The translations under genes and the position numbers were made by a program. Below are positions 21,149-32,706 of a stretch of 64,000 bases of DNA, piece after piece; the stretch's first letter is position 1, and every line of letters begins with the position of its first letter. This DNA is from Haberlea rhodopensis (lineage: Eukaryota; Streptophyta; Magnoliopsida; Lamiales; Gesneriaceae). The DNA is taken from positions 30,457,879 to 30,521,878 of the forward strand of contig CAJQUN010000003.1 in the NCBI GenBank assembly GCA_907163345.1, read 5' to 3'. The notes beneath the pieces were generated by a model, which saw nothing but the letters and a program-made list of their open reading frames with translations, had not been told where the DNA came from and ran no database searches.

Positions 21149-23095
21149 ATGGCATCATTCAACAAAATCCCCATGTTTTCAAAAGAAGATTATGATGACT
21201 GGAGAATCAGAATGCAAGCTCACCTGGCAGCTCAGCATGACGACATGTGGTTCGTCATCACCGATGGACCAATGAAGATCCTAAAAATAAATACAGCAGT
21301 CGCCACTACCAGTGGAGAACCACAAATGGTAGAAAAAGACAGATCCCTCTGGACGAATGAGGATAGAAAGAAAGCAAACCTCGACAATGTGGCCAAAGAC
21401 ATCTTGTTCAAAACTTTGGACAAGAACATGTTCAGCAAAATCAAAATGTGCTCTACTGCCAAAGAAATTTGGGAGAAGATAGCACAGCTATGTGAAGGCA
21501 ACGACCAGACCAAAGAAAACAAGTTAACTGTGGCTCTTCAAAGATTTGAGAGCATAAAGATGAAAAGTGGTGAAACTCTAAATGAGTTTGATGAAAGAGT
21601 CACCAGCATCATAAATGAACTGAATGGTCTGGGGAAGGAATATTCTAACAGAGAGATCGCTCTGAAAGTAATGAGAGCTCTGCCAAAGGAATGGGATGTA
21701 AAGACCATTGCCATGAGGGAATCAAAAGACCTTAACAAGGTTGAACTTCATGATCTGTTTGCAGACCTCAAGGCCTATGAGTTTGAACTAATAAGCAGAG
21801 GTGAAGCAGAGCCATTCATCTCTCAACCCAACAAGGCCCTGGCAGCCATCCCAGACCAGATCGCTTCAACATCAGACCGATCTGCTGAACAGATGAGTAA
21901 CGATGCTATGTCATTATTTATAAAGAAATTCGGTAAATTTATGTCTAAAAATAAGAGGAACTTCAAACCCTCTCATCATTATAAATCAAGAAAAGATGAT
22001 ACTGTTAACGATCAGGCTTGCTACAATTGTGGTATGACCGGACACTTTATTGCAGATTGCACCAGACCGAAGAAAGAAGAAAGGAAAGAGAAGCATCGTG
22101 ATGATAGAAAGAAGAAGCACCACAAAGACCGCAAGAATCATGGAAAATCCCAAAAAGTCTTAGTTGCTGAGGAAGGAAACAGCAAATGGGCTCAGACTGA
22201 TTCCGATTCAGACAGCTCTGAATATTCTTCCAGCGAAAGCGAAGAAGAGGTTCAATGTCTGATGGCAGATGAAGAAATGAGTCAGACAGATGAGGTATTT
22301 GAATTTGAATCAAATGATTTTACACGAGAAGAGCTCATGTCCGCACTGCAAGACATGGCAAATGATTATAGGATCTTAGCTGAATCATTTGAGAAGAATA
22401 AAGCCAAAATCAGTACTCAAATGGATGAGCACAACAAACCAAGCTGCTCTGAGCAGGGTGAGTGCAAAAATCTCCAGATCGAGCTGAATAAGCTGAAAAT
22501 CTCTTATGATCAGCTCCATGAAGAAAATAAGAGAATTAGCACACAAAATGCTAAGCTCTCACATATATTCAAAACATGGACAAAATCCAGAACATCATTG
22601 GAAGAATTACAAGAAGCTCAAAGAAATGTCGGTGATTTCACCGGCATAGGCTTTGACACCAAAGAATGCACCAAAGATGAGTCTGAGCTGTTGCTGGTAA
22701 AGAATCAAGTCAAACAAATGACATTTGTTAAATCCAGCACAGTATATGAAACTGAAGCACCTAAGATTCAAACAGGAGTCTCTTACGTAAATCAAAATTT
22801 GAGAAAAGGGATTGGTTATGTCGACCAAGCCAACGATAAGGCACCAGCAAGATTTGTGTTTGTGAGACCAAATTCAAAAATGCAAGATCGAAGGCAAGGA
22901 AGACAATACAATTACTATAACTCAATTCAACGAAGATATAGACTACCTTATGAAAATCAAAGGTTTTCACAGCGCACACATTATCACACACAACATCGAA
23001 ACAGACCAGCACATAGCACACCCTACACACACAAGCCACTAAAGCTGATACATGTGTGGGTTCCCAAAGGGCTAATCCGTTCTGGACCCAAATAG
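21149..23095 (+). CDS. gag: E4 Gag, 648 aa
   Basis: The start is taken at ATG 21149 (MASFNKIPMFSKEDYDDW). The longer open frame to 21101 only reads through the primer site and has no ATG. The N-terminal ~240 residues are a copia-type Gag core (DDWRIRMQAHL, ENKLTVALQRFESIKMKSGE). A CCHC zinc knuckle, CYNCGMTGHFIADC, is at about residue 290, followed by a very basic K/R/H stretch. An acidic serine-rich part (DSDSDSSEYSSSESEEE) and a predicted helical segment (about residues 390-490) follow. It ends in amber TAG at 23093-23095. Gag forms the RNA-containing particle. The reading frame is intact, fitting recent activity. Confidence 0.9.
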   Translation: MASFNKIPMFSKEDYDDWRIRMQAHLAAQHDDMWFVITDGPMKILKINTAVATTSGEPQMVEKDRSLWTNEDRKKANLDNVAKDILFKTLDKNMFSKIKMCSTAKEIWEKIAQLCEGNDQTKENKLTVALQRFESIKMKSGETLNEFDERVTSIINELNGLGKEYSNREIALKVMRALPKEWDVKTIAMRESKDLNKVELHDLFADLKAYEFELISRGEAEPFISQPNKALAAIPDQIASTSDRSAEQMSNDAMSLFIKKFGKFMSKNKRNFKPSHHYKSRKDDTVNDQACYNCGMTGHFIADCTRPKKEERKEKHRDDRKKKHHKDRKNHGKSQKVLVAEEGNSKWAQTDSDSDSSEYSSSESEEEVQCLMADEEMSQTDEVFEFESNDFTREELMSALQDMANDYRILAESFEKNKAKISTQMDEHNKPSCSEQGECKNLQIELNKLKISYDQLHEENKRISTQNAKLSHIFKTWTKSRTSLEELQEAQRNVGDFTGIGFDTKECTKDESELLLVKNQVKQMTFVKSSTVYETEAPKIQTGVSYVNQNLRKGIGYVDQANDKAPARFVFVRPNSKMQDRRQGRQYNYYNSIQRRYRLPYENQRFSQRTHYHTQHRNRPAHSTPYTHKPLKLIHVWVPKGLIRSGPK

Positions 23096-23127
23096 GATTG
23101 GGTACCAACAATAAATATGTGTGATGA

Positions 23128-26100
23128 CAGGTACAGAAGAATCTCGCATCAGATTGGTACTTGGACAGCGGGTGCTCTCGTCACATGACTGGAAACATCA
23201 AGCTGCTGTCTGAAGTCACAGAATGCACTGGACCCAAAATCATCTTCGGAGATAACTCAAAGGGTAAGACCGTGGGCAAGGGTAAGATTGTCCATGGTAA
23301 CATTATTATCAATGATGTGCTGTTAGTTGAAAATCTGTGCTATAATCTGATTAGTATCAGTCAACTCTGTGATAATAGTTATGCTGTAGAATTTCATAAA
23401 CACACTTGCACTGTTAAATCATCAGACGGTATAACCATGCTCGTAGGAATCAGGAATGGAAACACATATAAGATTAACTGGAATCATGCTCAACCTAATA
23501 ATCCTACTTGCTTCATCGCTAACAATGATAATAAACACTGGCTATGGCATAAGCGCTTGAATCATATCAACTTTAAGACCATTGCTAGCCTGTGTAAACA
23601 TGATTTAGTTATCGGTCTGCCCAAGATCGACTTTGCTAAGGATAAGATCTGCGAAGCTTGCCAAATGGGCAAACAGATCAGATCATCCTTCAAAAACAAG
23701 AATGCCAAATCCTCCTCCCGCTGTTTAGAATTACTGCATATGGACTTGTTTGGTCCTATACCAATAACAAGTTTAGGGGGAATGCGGTATACTCTTGTTG
23801 TTATTGATGATTATTCACGCTTTACATGGACTATATTTCTGAGCAGTAAAGATCAGACCGGTCCGAAGTTGATCAAGCTGCTGAAACGCACTCAGAACGA
23901 GAAATCATCCAGCATAGACAGGATTCGAAGTGACAAAGGCACTGAGTTTTCAAATCAGAATCTTGAATCCTTTCTAGAAGATCATGGAATCAAGCATGAG
24001 TTTTCAGCCGCCAGAACTCCTCAACAGAATGGAGTTGCAGAACGAAGAAACAGAACGCTCAAGGAAGCAGCAAGAACAATGCTTGCTGATTCTGGAATCT
24101 CTCAAAAGTTCTGGGCAGAAGCTGTAAATACTGCTTGCTACACTCAAAACCGATCTATGATTAACAAGAAGCTGAATCTCACTCCATATGAAATATGGAC
24201 TGGTAACAGACCATCTGTTTCTCACTTTCATGTATTTGGCTGTAAATGTTTCGTTCACAACAATGGTAAGAGTCATCTTACAGCATTTGAAGCTAAGTCA
24301 GATAATGGTATATTCTTAGGATATTCATCAATTAGCAAAGCTTATCGAGTGTTTAATAATCGAACTTTAACTGTAGAAGAATCTGTTCATATAGTGTTTG
24401 ATGAATCATTATGTGTTGAGGGCAACAAAGATTCAATTCAAAATCAGATGGAAAATATCCATCTCGAAGCTAACAGTGATGATGAGATTGTAGCTAACAG
24501 GTCAAGAGACAATCCACCAGAACCAGAAGTGCCAGACAGACCGGATCAGGCCATTGAAGCTTCTTCAGATCGAGCTGATCCAGATGCTCCTGACTCAAAT
24601 ATTAAAGTAGATGCAGATCATGCTGCTACTATTATTCCGACCGAACCAGACAATCCAGAGTCAAGCTATCGATGGACTAAGAAGCATCCACCTAATCTAG
24701 TGATTGGTCGTCCTTCTGCACCGATTAGAACCAGAGGACAGATGATGGATGAGTTCACTCATGCTGCTTTCATCTCAACTCTGGAACCCAAGAAGATCGA
24801 TGAAGCTCTGACTGATTTCAACTGGATTAAAGCAATGCAAGAAGAGCTTAATCAATTCGAACAAAATCAAGTTTGGAGTCTAACTCCCAGACCAAGCGAT
24901 CTGCCTGTTATTGGAACCAGATGGGTTTTCAGAAATAAGCTAGACGCCGATGGAACTGTGGTTAGAAACAAAGCCAGACTGGTGGCTCAGGGATTCAGAC
25001 AAGAAGAAGGAATCGACTTCGATGAATCATTTGCACCAGTCGCCAGACTTGAAGCAATCCGAATCTTTCTTGCATATGCTGCCTTTAAAGACTTCAAAGT
25101 ATATCAGATGGACGTCAAGAGCGCCTTTCTTAATGGAAAGCTTCAGGAAGAAGTCTACATTGAGCAACCACCTGGATTTCAGAACCATTCGTATCCTAAT
25201 CATGTATACCTACTGAATAAAGCAGTGTATGGTCTGAAACAAGCTCCAAGAGCCTGGTATGACACTCTATCTCAATTTCTGCTGAACCATGATTTCCAGA
25301 TCGGTTCAGTAGATAAAACTCTCTTTAAATTCATTAAGGGGGAACATACCCTATTAGTTCAGATTTATGTTGATGACATAATCTTTGGGTCAACTAACCC
25401 CAAATTGTGCGAGAAATTTTCTAAGTTAATGCATGGACAGTTCGAGATGAGCATGATGGGAGAATTGTCATTCTTTCTGGGTCTTCAAGTAAAACAGCTC
25501 AACAATGGCATTTTCATCAATCAGACCAAGTATACCAAAGAGCTCCTCAAGAGATTTGGAATGGAAACATGCTCAACTGCATCAACTCCAATGAGTCCAA
25601 CAATCAAGTTAGACAAGAACGAAGGGGGAACGGCAGTTGAAGTAACCATGTATAGAGGACTCATCGGATCGCTATTGTATCTTACAGCGAGCCGGCCCGA
25701 TATTATGTTTTCAGTCTGTATGTGCGCCAGATTTCAGACAGAACCAAAGCAATCACATTTCATTGCTGCCAAGCGTATTCTGAAATACTTAAAAGGATCT
25801 CAGAACGTTGGTCTTTGGTACTCCAAAGATTCAAACTTCAGCTTGATCGGATATTCAGACGCAGACTACGCTGGGTGTAAGATCGATCGTAAAAGCACCA
25901 GTGGAACATGTCAATTTCTAGGTGAAAGATTGATCTCTTGGTTCAGTAAGAAGCAGACATCTATTGCCACATCCACAGCTGAGGCATAATACCTAGACGC
26001 TGGAAGCTGTTGCGCTCAAATGCTCTGGATTCAACACCAGCTCAAAGACTACGGCATTCAAGCTGTTGACTCTCCGATATTTTGCGACAACACAAGTGCA

Positions 26101-26310
26101 ATCGCTATAACGTATAATCCAGTTTTGCACTCTCGAACAAAGCACATTGATATTCGACATCATTTTATTCGAGATCATGTTGGCAAAAAGGAAATTCGGA
26201 TCGAACACATTTCAACAGAGCAGCAAGCAGCCGACATCTTCACCAAACCACTTCCTGAGGCTAAGTTTAATTATTTCCGTCAAATTCTTGGTTTAATTGA
26301 CTTATCTTAA
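23128..26310 (+). pseudogene. pol: E4 pol: protease, integrase, reverse transcriptase, RNase H, one internal stop
   Basis: The frame opens after TGATGA at 23122-23127 and differs from the gag frame. Protease active-site motif DSGCSRHMTG is at about 23164. The integrase HHCC region (HKRLNH...CEACQMGK) spans 23545-23670, and integrase core acidic residues lie in HMDLFGPI (~23737), RSDKGTEF (~23928) and NGVAERRNR (~24030). Reverse transcriptase has KARLVAQGFRQEEGIDF, YQMDVKSAFLNGKL, YGLKQAPRAWY and YVDDIIF (~25367). RNase H has YSDADYAG (~25853) and, after TAA at 25987-25989, CDNTSAIAI and a DIFTKPLPE end. The TAA sits where the family usually has a glutamate codon (TAEAEY-type motif), a one-base change. 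The rest is open to 26310. Confidence 0.9.
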
Positions 26311-26463
26311 TTAGTTTAGATGTTTTTATTCTTTTCGCTCTTAAAGATTTTTGTCACTACAGATCGATAATACAATGTTCAGAAAGACACAGACCGGTCC
26401 GAACTTTCAGACCGATCCTTGTCAGTCTGATTTTATCCTATGATCTGTTTGGACAATTATTTG

Positions 26464-26497
<34 letters not shown>

Positions 26498-26734
26498 CAG
26501 CCCGGACTGATTAACCTTTTAACTAGTTGTACTTTAACCGCCTTATCTTTCTTCATCCTGACCGTTTATTTTGAATAATTTATTTCTCAGTCTTGGAGAT
26601 AAAGACACGTGTCTTCTCTCTCCTATTTAGCGGGCTGAACATTTCATACTTATTCACTTTTTACAGTTTACCGCTTTCTACCTTCTTACTCTCCTACTCT
26701 CTTACTCTTCGCACCTTCTTTAAACTTCTTTCAT
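26311..26734 (+). other. Spacer between E4 pol and third ORF
   Basis: It holds a run of 29 A at 26469-26497 and another CAGACCGGTCCGAAC phrase like the U3 repeats, at about 26389. From 26690 there is a pyrimidine-rich leader (TCTCCTACTCTCTTACTCTT) before ATG 26735. A separate promoter or a spliced RNA could feed the third ORF; neither is proven here. Confidence 0.5.
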
Positions 26735-29185
26735 ATGGCTACCATCACTCATAACTCACTCTCCGTTGAGTTTGATGACATCTACAGGGGAGAAGATGCT
26801 GCGATGGTGTCCATTTTTAGAGCCCTGGAATCATCTGGTTTACGGAATTTTTTGGAGTGCGGATCCGTTGTTTATGAACCAGAAATCCGCGAGCTGTTCG
26901 CCAACGCCGTCTCCCGGAAGTCATCCATCTCTACAACTGTCAAGGGCAAATCTTTCGAGATCTCGCCAACAACAATGGCCAAGACCTTTGGCCTCCCCAG
27001 TTCCGGCCTGACAGAGTTCGGACAGACTCCTCCAGCATCTCTCTTAGATCTTCAGGGGAAGATTTCTATTTCTGGCCACCGATTGCAACCCTCATTTAAG
27101 AAGAAGGAAATGCTCTTCCATTTCCAGGTGCTGTGCGAAGTGGTAGCCAAGCCACTTTTGGGTAAAGCAGGAAGCTTCGATGCTGTAACCGCCGAGAAGT
27201 TCAGGGCTATGGCAGCTATTGTATCTGGAAAGAAGATAAACTGGTCCATGATTTTGTTTGGAGTACTGCTGGAAACGGTGATTGCATCCAAGCACGCCGT
27301 ATGCTTTGCTGTTCCTCTCAGCAAGCTCTTGGAGTCCTTAGGCCTCGAGCTGAGCAAGCCGTCTGCTCTCCGCCCCTTTAAGGTCCTTAACTCCAAAGGG
27401 CTTGCACTGCTGAAGTCCAAGAGTGCTCCGCCTACTCCTACCACTCTGGTCTCAGTCAAGATTGAGAAGGACGAGGAACAAGCTGATGTGCGCAAACCTC
27501 GAGTCAAGCGGAAGCTGACCATTCAGACTGACTCAGAAGAAACCCAGTCTGCTCACTCATCCCCAACCAAGCCACTTCCCAAAAAACCCCGAACCCAGAT
27601 TACCAAACCAACCAGACACCTACCTCCACCCATACTTCCACCCACTAAAGCAACCCCTGCACCTCAACCCCCCACTCAGTCTTCACAAGCCTCAACCCCT
27701 GCACCCAAAGTCACCCTTAGAATTCCCTCTGCCAATCCCGTGGTCAAAGGGATAGTTATCACTGAGTTGGGTGACTATACCCAATCAGGGATTAAGTCCC
27801 CTTCCTCCACCGGCAAGGGAAAAGCCATTCTCACAGAACCCATCTCTTCTAAACCCAAATCTGCTGCACAGACTGCCATCGACATCGCTATGGAGGATGT
27901 TGATGAGAAGCTAGCTGAACTCCTTGTGGTCTTTGATGAATATGTCCAGTACCGGACTGTCAACCACATTGATATGTTCTACGGAAAGTTGCACAGACTG
28001 AAGAAGATGGAAGACGAGGTTCTGAGAGGCACAGAAACTGATGATGTTCGACTTGCGGTGCAGCGCAGAGAGTTATTTACGGCAAAACACAGATTCAGAC
28101 TGGCCAATCTGCTTCTCACTGCCAAAAAGAAGAACTTCGATCCGCTTGCTCCTACTGCCAGAGATGATGGGGCTGTGATTGCTCAACTTGAGATGGATAT
28201 TCATGCTCTATCCCTAGCTGTCCGCTTTCAACGACAGATGCTAGGTATCTCCACTCCAGCCACGAGCCCGGATCATCATTCTGTCAGCAAGACTCTGGCA
28301 GAACCTTTTATCGAGGTTATTCCTTCTGCTGAAGCAAACCCGACAGAAGATCAGCCTGCAGAACTCGTACCAGAACAGACAGCGGAGCAGCCATTGCCTA
28401 ATGCTCCGTCTGCAACAGATGATGAATCAATGAATGTTCTGTTGGATTCTCCGACAACATCTATTCCATTGAAGTCATCAGCCTCCCTTGCTCAAAACAG
28501 TCCAGCTGAAGCATGTGCAACAACTGAAGTACCAGACCTCCTCGATCCGGATTTGGTGGTATCTACAGTGGTTGCAGCTCTCCAAGATGAGGAACCTTCC
28601 AGTCCCCACTCTCCTCCGGGACCATCAGATGAAGATTTGGCATTCATTCATAGTTTTTTTTCGGATCTGGTCACTCTGATCCGATCCGAAATTCATCAAG
28701 CTGCCATTTCTTCCATCGTGCCGATTGCTGAAGCAGATGCTCCTGCTATGTCATCATCAGATCACTCTCCCAGCCAGCTATCTGATGCACCTCCATCCTT
28801 GGCACGGACTATCCAGCACTTTTCTGATAACTGTCTGTCATTAACTCAACGAATTCTCGAAGTTCATCAAAGTCAAAGAGTCACAACTTTGGACTTTAAT
28901 TCTTTCAAAGAGAAAATGACTGCCAGTATCGGAAGCCTCCAGCGCGGCATCAACGATCTGTTTTCTCAACAAGCCTCCTACAAGAACAGTCTGAGGAAAG
29001 AGCAGGTCGAGTTAGCCACTGAAGTCAGAGCATCTGTTTCTAACTCCCTCCGCGCTCAAGACGTTCGTCTTGACGCTATCAGCGCGCAGCTAGCCCAAGT
29101 TGTTGAATTCCTTCAAGAGATTGCTGCTGACAAAAAGGGGGAAAAGCAGACAGACTTCAAGCCGCCTCCAAGCTCAAGAAGATAG
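26735..29185 (+). CDS. E4 third ORF, envelope-like protein, 816 aa
   Basis: An intact ORF between pol and the 3' LTR, in the position of the envelope-like gene of Sireviruses. Residues 1-230 form a compact domain (VEFDDIYRGEDAAM, LRNFLECGSVVYEP, MAKTFGLPSSGLTEF) of the kind often labelled putative plant transposon protein. Residues about 240-330 are rich in proline and basic residues (KKPRTQ, HLPPPILPP). Residues 370-490 are helical and charged, 500-650 acidic and low in complexity, and about 690-800 helical with coiled-coil spacing (FKEKMTASIGSLQRGINDLF). I see no convincing signal peptide or membrane span, so a true envelope role is doubtful. The function is unknown. Confidence 0.75.
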   Translation: MATITHNSLSVEFDDIYRGEDAAMVSIFRALESSGLRNFLECGSVVYEPEIRELFANAVSRKSSISTTVKGKSFEISPTTMAKTFGLPSSGLTEFGQTPPASLLDLQGKISISGHRLQPSFKKKEMLFHFQVLCEVVAKPLLGKAGSFDAVTAEKFRAMAAIVSGKKINWSMILFGVLLETVIASKHAVCFAVPLSKLLESLGLELSKPSALRPFKVLNSKGLALLKSKSAPPTPTTLVSVKIEKDEEQADVRKPRVKRKLTIQTDSEETQSAHSSPTKPLPKKPRTQITKPTRHLPPPILPPTKATPAPQPPTQSSQASTPAPKVTLRIPSANPVVKGIVITELGDYTQSGIKSPSSTGKGKAILTEPISSKPKSAAQTAIDIAMEDVDEKLAELLVVFDEYVQYRTVNHIDMFYGKLHRLKKMEDEVLRGTETDDVRLAVQRRELFTAKHRFRLANLLLTAKKKNFDPLAPTARDDGAVIAQLEMDIHALSLAVRFQRQMLGISTPATSPDHHSVSKTLAEPFIEVIPSAEANPTEDQPAELVPEQTAEQPLPNAPSATDDESMNVLLDSPTTSIPLKSSASLAQNSPAEACATTEVPDLLDPDLVVSTVVAALQDEEPSSPHSPPGPSDEDLAFIHSFFSDLVTLIRSEIHQAAISSIVPIAEADAPAMSSSDHSPSQLSDAPPSLARTIQHFSDNCLSLTQRILEVHQSQRVTTLDFNSFKEKMTASIGSLQRGINDLFSQQASYKNSLRKEQVELATEVRASVSNSLRAQDVRLDAISAQLAQVVEFLQEIAADKKGEKQTDFKPPPSSRR

Positions 29186-29453
29186 CAGTCTTAGTCATTT
29201 AACTTGTCAGACTGTCTGTATTTAGGATTTCTTGATGATCAATAAAATCCTTCTTTTGATTAAGTCCTTGTTCATTTATTTTGAACTTTAATAAAGGCTT
29301 AATAATAAAAGATTGAATCGATCAAACTTAATGATGTTCATTTATTTTGAACAAAGAAGTAATCGATCCGAAAGCATTCGCTTCAGAGCTCTTATCAAGA
29401 CTGGTTAAAAAGACTTAGAAGCTAGGTTTTGTCATCATCAAAAAGGGGGAATT
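29186..29453 (+). other. E4 3' untranslated region and polypurine tract
   Basis: The near-palindrome GTTCATTTATTTTGAAC occurs twice, at about 29268 and 29336. AAAAAGGGGGA at 29440-29450 is the plus-strand primer tract directly before the LTR. Confidence 0.75.
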
Positions 29454-30631
29454 TGTTAGTTCCGGACCTTATCGATGAGATTTTAAAGATGACAAAACAG
29501 TTCAGACCGGATCGATAGAAATCAGATTGACCAGATCAATCGGACTCAACAGAGCAAGATGGCAAAGCATTTCAGACCGGATCGATGGAAATTAGGCATA
29601 CCAGATCGATCGGACATATCAGAGCAAACTGATAAAGAATAGTACATATCAGACCGGATCGATGGATTCCAGAATGACAAGATCGATGCTTCAGATCGAT
29701 CTCAACCTTTATCAGATCAGAGCAGTCAAGGATACATAAAGGATGGCTTCTCAGTCCGAATCATCAACGGATATTTATTGCAGCATTTAATGCTGCAATT
29801 AATGCTACAAAGGACCAAAGACTGAAGATTGCCATAATAGGTAAGAAGACAAAGAAGAGCTTACCTGACGGTCGCCGAAAGCATATACCAGAACGGCAAG
29901 TATCCTGAAGAAGAAGACTGTAGCTTTCTCAGAGTCTAAAAAGAGTCATAGCTGCACATTAAGGGAAACAATGCCGTTGCCACCTTCAACTATAAAAGGA
30001 TGCAACAAACAGATGCAAAAGACTCTCTCGACTCTACAACTCACGCTGATCAATTGAAAAATATACAAGAAAGCTAAACAGCACACGCTTACAAAGTACA
30101 GAAGCTTTCGAGCTGAAGTTATTCATTTAAGCGCAATTACTTTGTAACATTTGATCATTGTAGGATCACTGTGTGCATTGTGTATTGAAAAATAGAAGTG
30201 AGCAACATATTGTAACTGTCAGACAGAGTGTGTCTGAGCAGGTTGAGTGACTAGGAGTTTCAGACTGGTAGTGAGGTAAATCCAGCCTGAATCGGGTTTG
30301 TACAACAGGATTGTATAAATCAAAGTCTTCTAGTATAAACCTTCCTTAATTGGAAGAAGGGGAGACGTAGAAGGATTACACCACCTTCGAACTTCCAGAA
30401 ACATATCCTGTGTCTTATCATTCTGCACTTAGCCATCGAGCTGTTCTTACTTATACAAGAGCAGACCGTTTCCGCACTTACTTATTAGTGGTCTGTTCTG
30501 TTCAAAGAGTTGATTAAGTAACAGATTTCTTTCACTAATCACAAAGAAATCACAAGGGATAAATTTTGTAAGGAGTGTTCATTCACCCCCCCCCCCCCCC
30601 CCCCTCTAAACACTCCGGACCGATCCTAACA
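29454..30631 (+). repeat. E4 3' LTR (1178 bp)
   Basis: Identical by eye to 19931-21099 except that the poly-C run near the end has 19 rather than 10 C, which accounts for the whole length difference. Confidence 0.93.
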
Positions 30632-30636
30632 CAAAC

Positions 30637-32706
30637 TTTTTGTGCCATTGTTTAGGTGCTTGTTTCAATCCATACAAGGATTTACAGTCTACACACCTTC
30701 GTTTATTCACCTGGAACTACAAACTCTTCAGGTTGGTACATGTAAACTTCATCTTCTAGATCTCCATTTAGAAAAAGTCGTCTTTACATCCATTTGATGG
30801 ATCTCTAGGTTATATGATGCAACAAATGCAATTATTAACCTGATTGACATTTTCCTGGATATAAGAGTGTATGTGTCGAAATAATCAACACCCTCAGTTT
30901 GTATGTAGCCGTTGACTACAAGTCTAGCCTTGTACTTATCTACCGTACCGTCAGGTTTCATCTTCCTCTTGAAGATCCACTTGTGGCCTAGTGGTTTACA
31001 ACATGCAGGAAGATCAACTAGTTCCAAAGTATGATATTGTAAGATATATTATATCTCACTGTTCATCGCTTCTTTCCAAATATCAGAGTCTCGAGAGGAC
31101 ATTGCTTCCTTGAAACTAACCGGATTCTTTTCCAACAAATATGTTAAGAAAACCGAGCCAAAAGACTTATCCTTTCTCACCCTTTTAATTCGTCTAGGTG
31201 ATTCTACTTTCTCTTGAGATTATCTACCCCCCCTCCCCCACATATCTTTCAATATTGTTTCAGTCACGGTTCGAGTTTTGTGGGGAAAGATTTCCTCAAA
31301 AAATGAAGCATCCCTAGTATCAATGATAGTATTTACATGCATTTCTGCATTATCTGACTTGTGTACTAGAAATCGTAGGCACTACTATGTTGCGCATATC
31401 CCATAAATACACAATCTACTGTCTTAGGTCCTATCATAGTCCGTTTATGAGGAGGAATTGGAACCTTCGCTAGACATCCTCAAACCTTTAAAAATCTGTA
31501 ACTAGGTGTGTGACCTTTCCACAATTCATAAGGTGTTTTATCCAACCTTTTGCAAGGCAATCTGTTTAGCACATAGTTGGCGGAAAGCAGAGCTTCTATC
31601 CACAAGTTCTGAGGTAATTCAGAATCTATAAGCATTGTATTCATCATTTCCTTAAGCGTTCTATTCTTCCTTTCTGCAATGCCATTTTGCTCGGGAGAAT
31701 AAGGTTTGATGAATAATACCACTCTCAACACATTGTTGTGCAATTGTGACTCATATTCATCGCCTCGGTCACTTTGAAGATTTTTAATCTTTTTATCGAG
31801 TTGATTCTCAACTTCATTCTTTTAGTGAGTGAACTTGTCAATTGCTTCATCTTTACTTCTCATTAAGTAAACATAGCAATATCTTTTACAATCGAAGATA
31901 AAAGTTATGAAATAATTTTTACAGCCTGTACATTGTATATACTTTAAATCACATACATCTTTATGGATCAAGTCTAACGATTCAGTGCTTTGCTCAATTG
32001 AGTGGAATGAAGACTTGGTTAATTTGGCATCTACACAAGTCTCACACTTGTGTTTATGATTGATGTTAAATTTAGGTATTAGATTAAGAGACATTAGCCT
32101 TTGTAAGGGCCTATAGTTCACATGCCCTAATCTACCATACCACAAATGTAACGACTCACAAGAATAATCAAAATTTTTAAGTTTTATTAGCCTTATTGGC
32201 AACATTTATTACATTACTTTACTTGTGCTGGCCTCGTCTGCTACATTTACATCAACATCAACCTCTATACTAGACTTAACCTTATGAGCTAAAGTCATTA
32301 CAACCTTCTTGAAGGGGTTATTGGCCAAGTAGCCTTTGCCTATGAATATTTCACCATTGGATAGAATGACTTTGTTGGATTCAAACACGGGCCAAAAGCC
32401 TTTCTTGTTCAACACTGCTCCCGCGATGAGATTTTTGCATATCTTTGGTACATGGAGCACCTCGGTAAGAGAACTCTTTGTCGGAGGTCATCTTTAGCAC
32501 AACCGTCCCCTTGCCTTCAACTTTTGAGACTGTTGAATTCCCATGTACCAGTGCTCATCATTTACCGGTTGATAGGTCTTGACCATCCATATGTGGGCAC
32601 ATATGTGGTGACTAGCCCCAGTGTCCACCCATCATTCATTGGCATTGCGACCAACAAAGTTCACCTCCAACACCACATCAGTCAGATGCATGTCATCCAT
32701 GTCTGA
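30637..32706 (-). pseudogene. E3 pol, 5' part: protease, integrase, start of reverse transcriptase
   Basis: On the minus strand: protease-like WWVDTGASHHI near 32630-32595. Next comes LHVPKICKNLIAGAVLNKKG (32460-32209) and the integrase HHCC region LWYGRLGHVN...CETCVDAKLTKSS (32205-31822). After a gap comes SPEQNGIAERKNRTLKEMMN (31743-31480) and then RT start WIFKRKMKPDGTVDKYKARL to HQMDVKTTF (31027-30749). At least three stops or shifts separate these. The RT is interrupted by E4 at 30636 and resumes at 19925. Confidence 0.85.

Larger units (their letters stand above)
19931..30631 (+). mobile_element. E4: young Sirevirus-like Ty1/copia element (10.7 kb)
   Basis: Target duplication CAAAC is at 19926-19930 and 30632-30636. 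The LTRs are 1169 and 1178 bp; by eye they differ only in a poly-C run near the 3' end (10 versus 19 C), so insertion is recent. The order is LTR, initiator-Met primer site, gag (648 aa), pol, a separate 816-aa third ORF, a purine tract, LTR. Long LTRs, a long Gag with zinc knuckle and a third, envelope-like ORF are the Sirevirus (Maximus/SIRE) pattern. Pol has one stop codon and a gag-pol frame break. The element landed inside the reverse transcriptase region of E3. Confidence 0.93.

Noticed and set aside
27052..27522. 156-codon minus-strand ORF
   Set aside because: It is a shadow of the 816-aa third ORF of E4 on the opposite strand.
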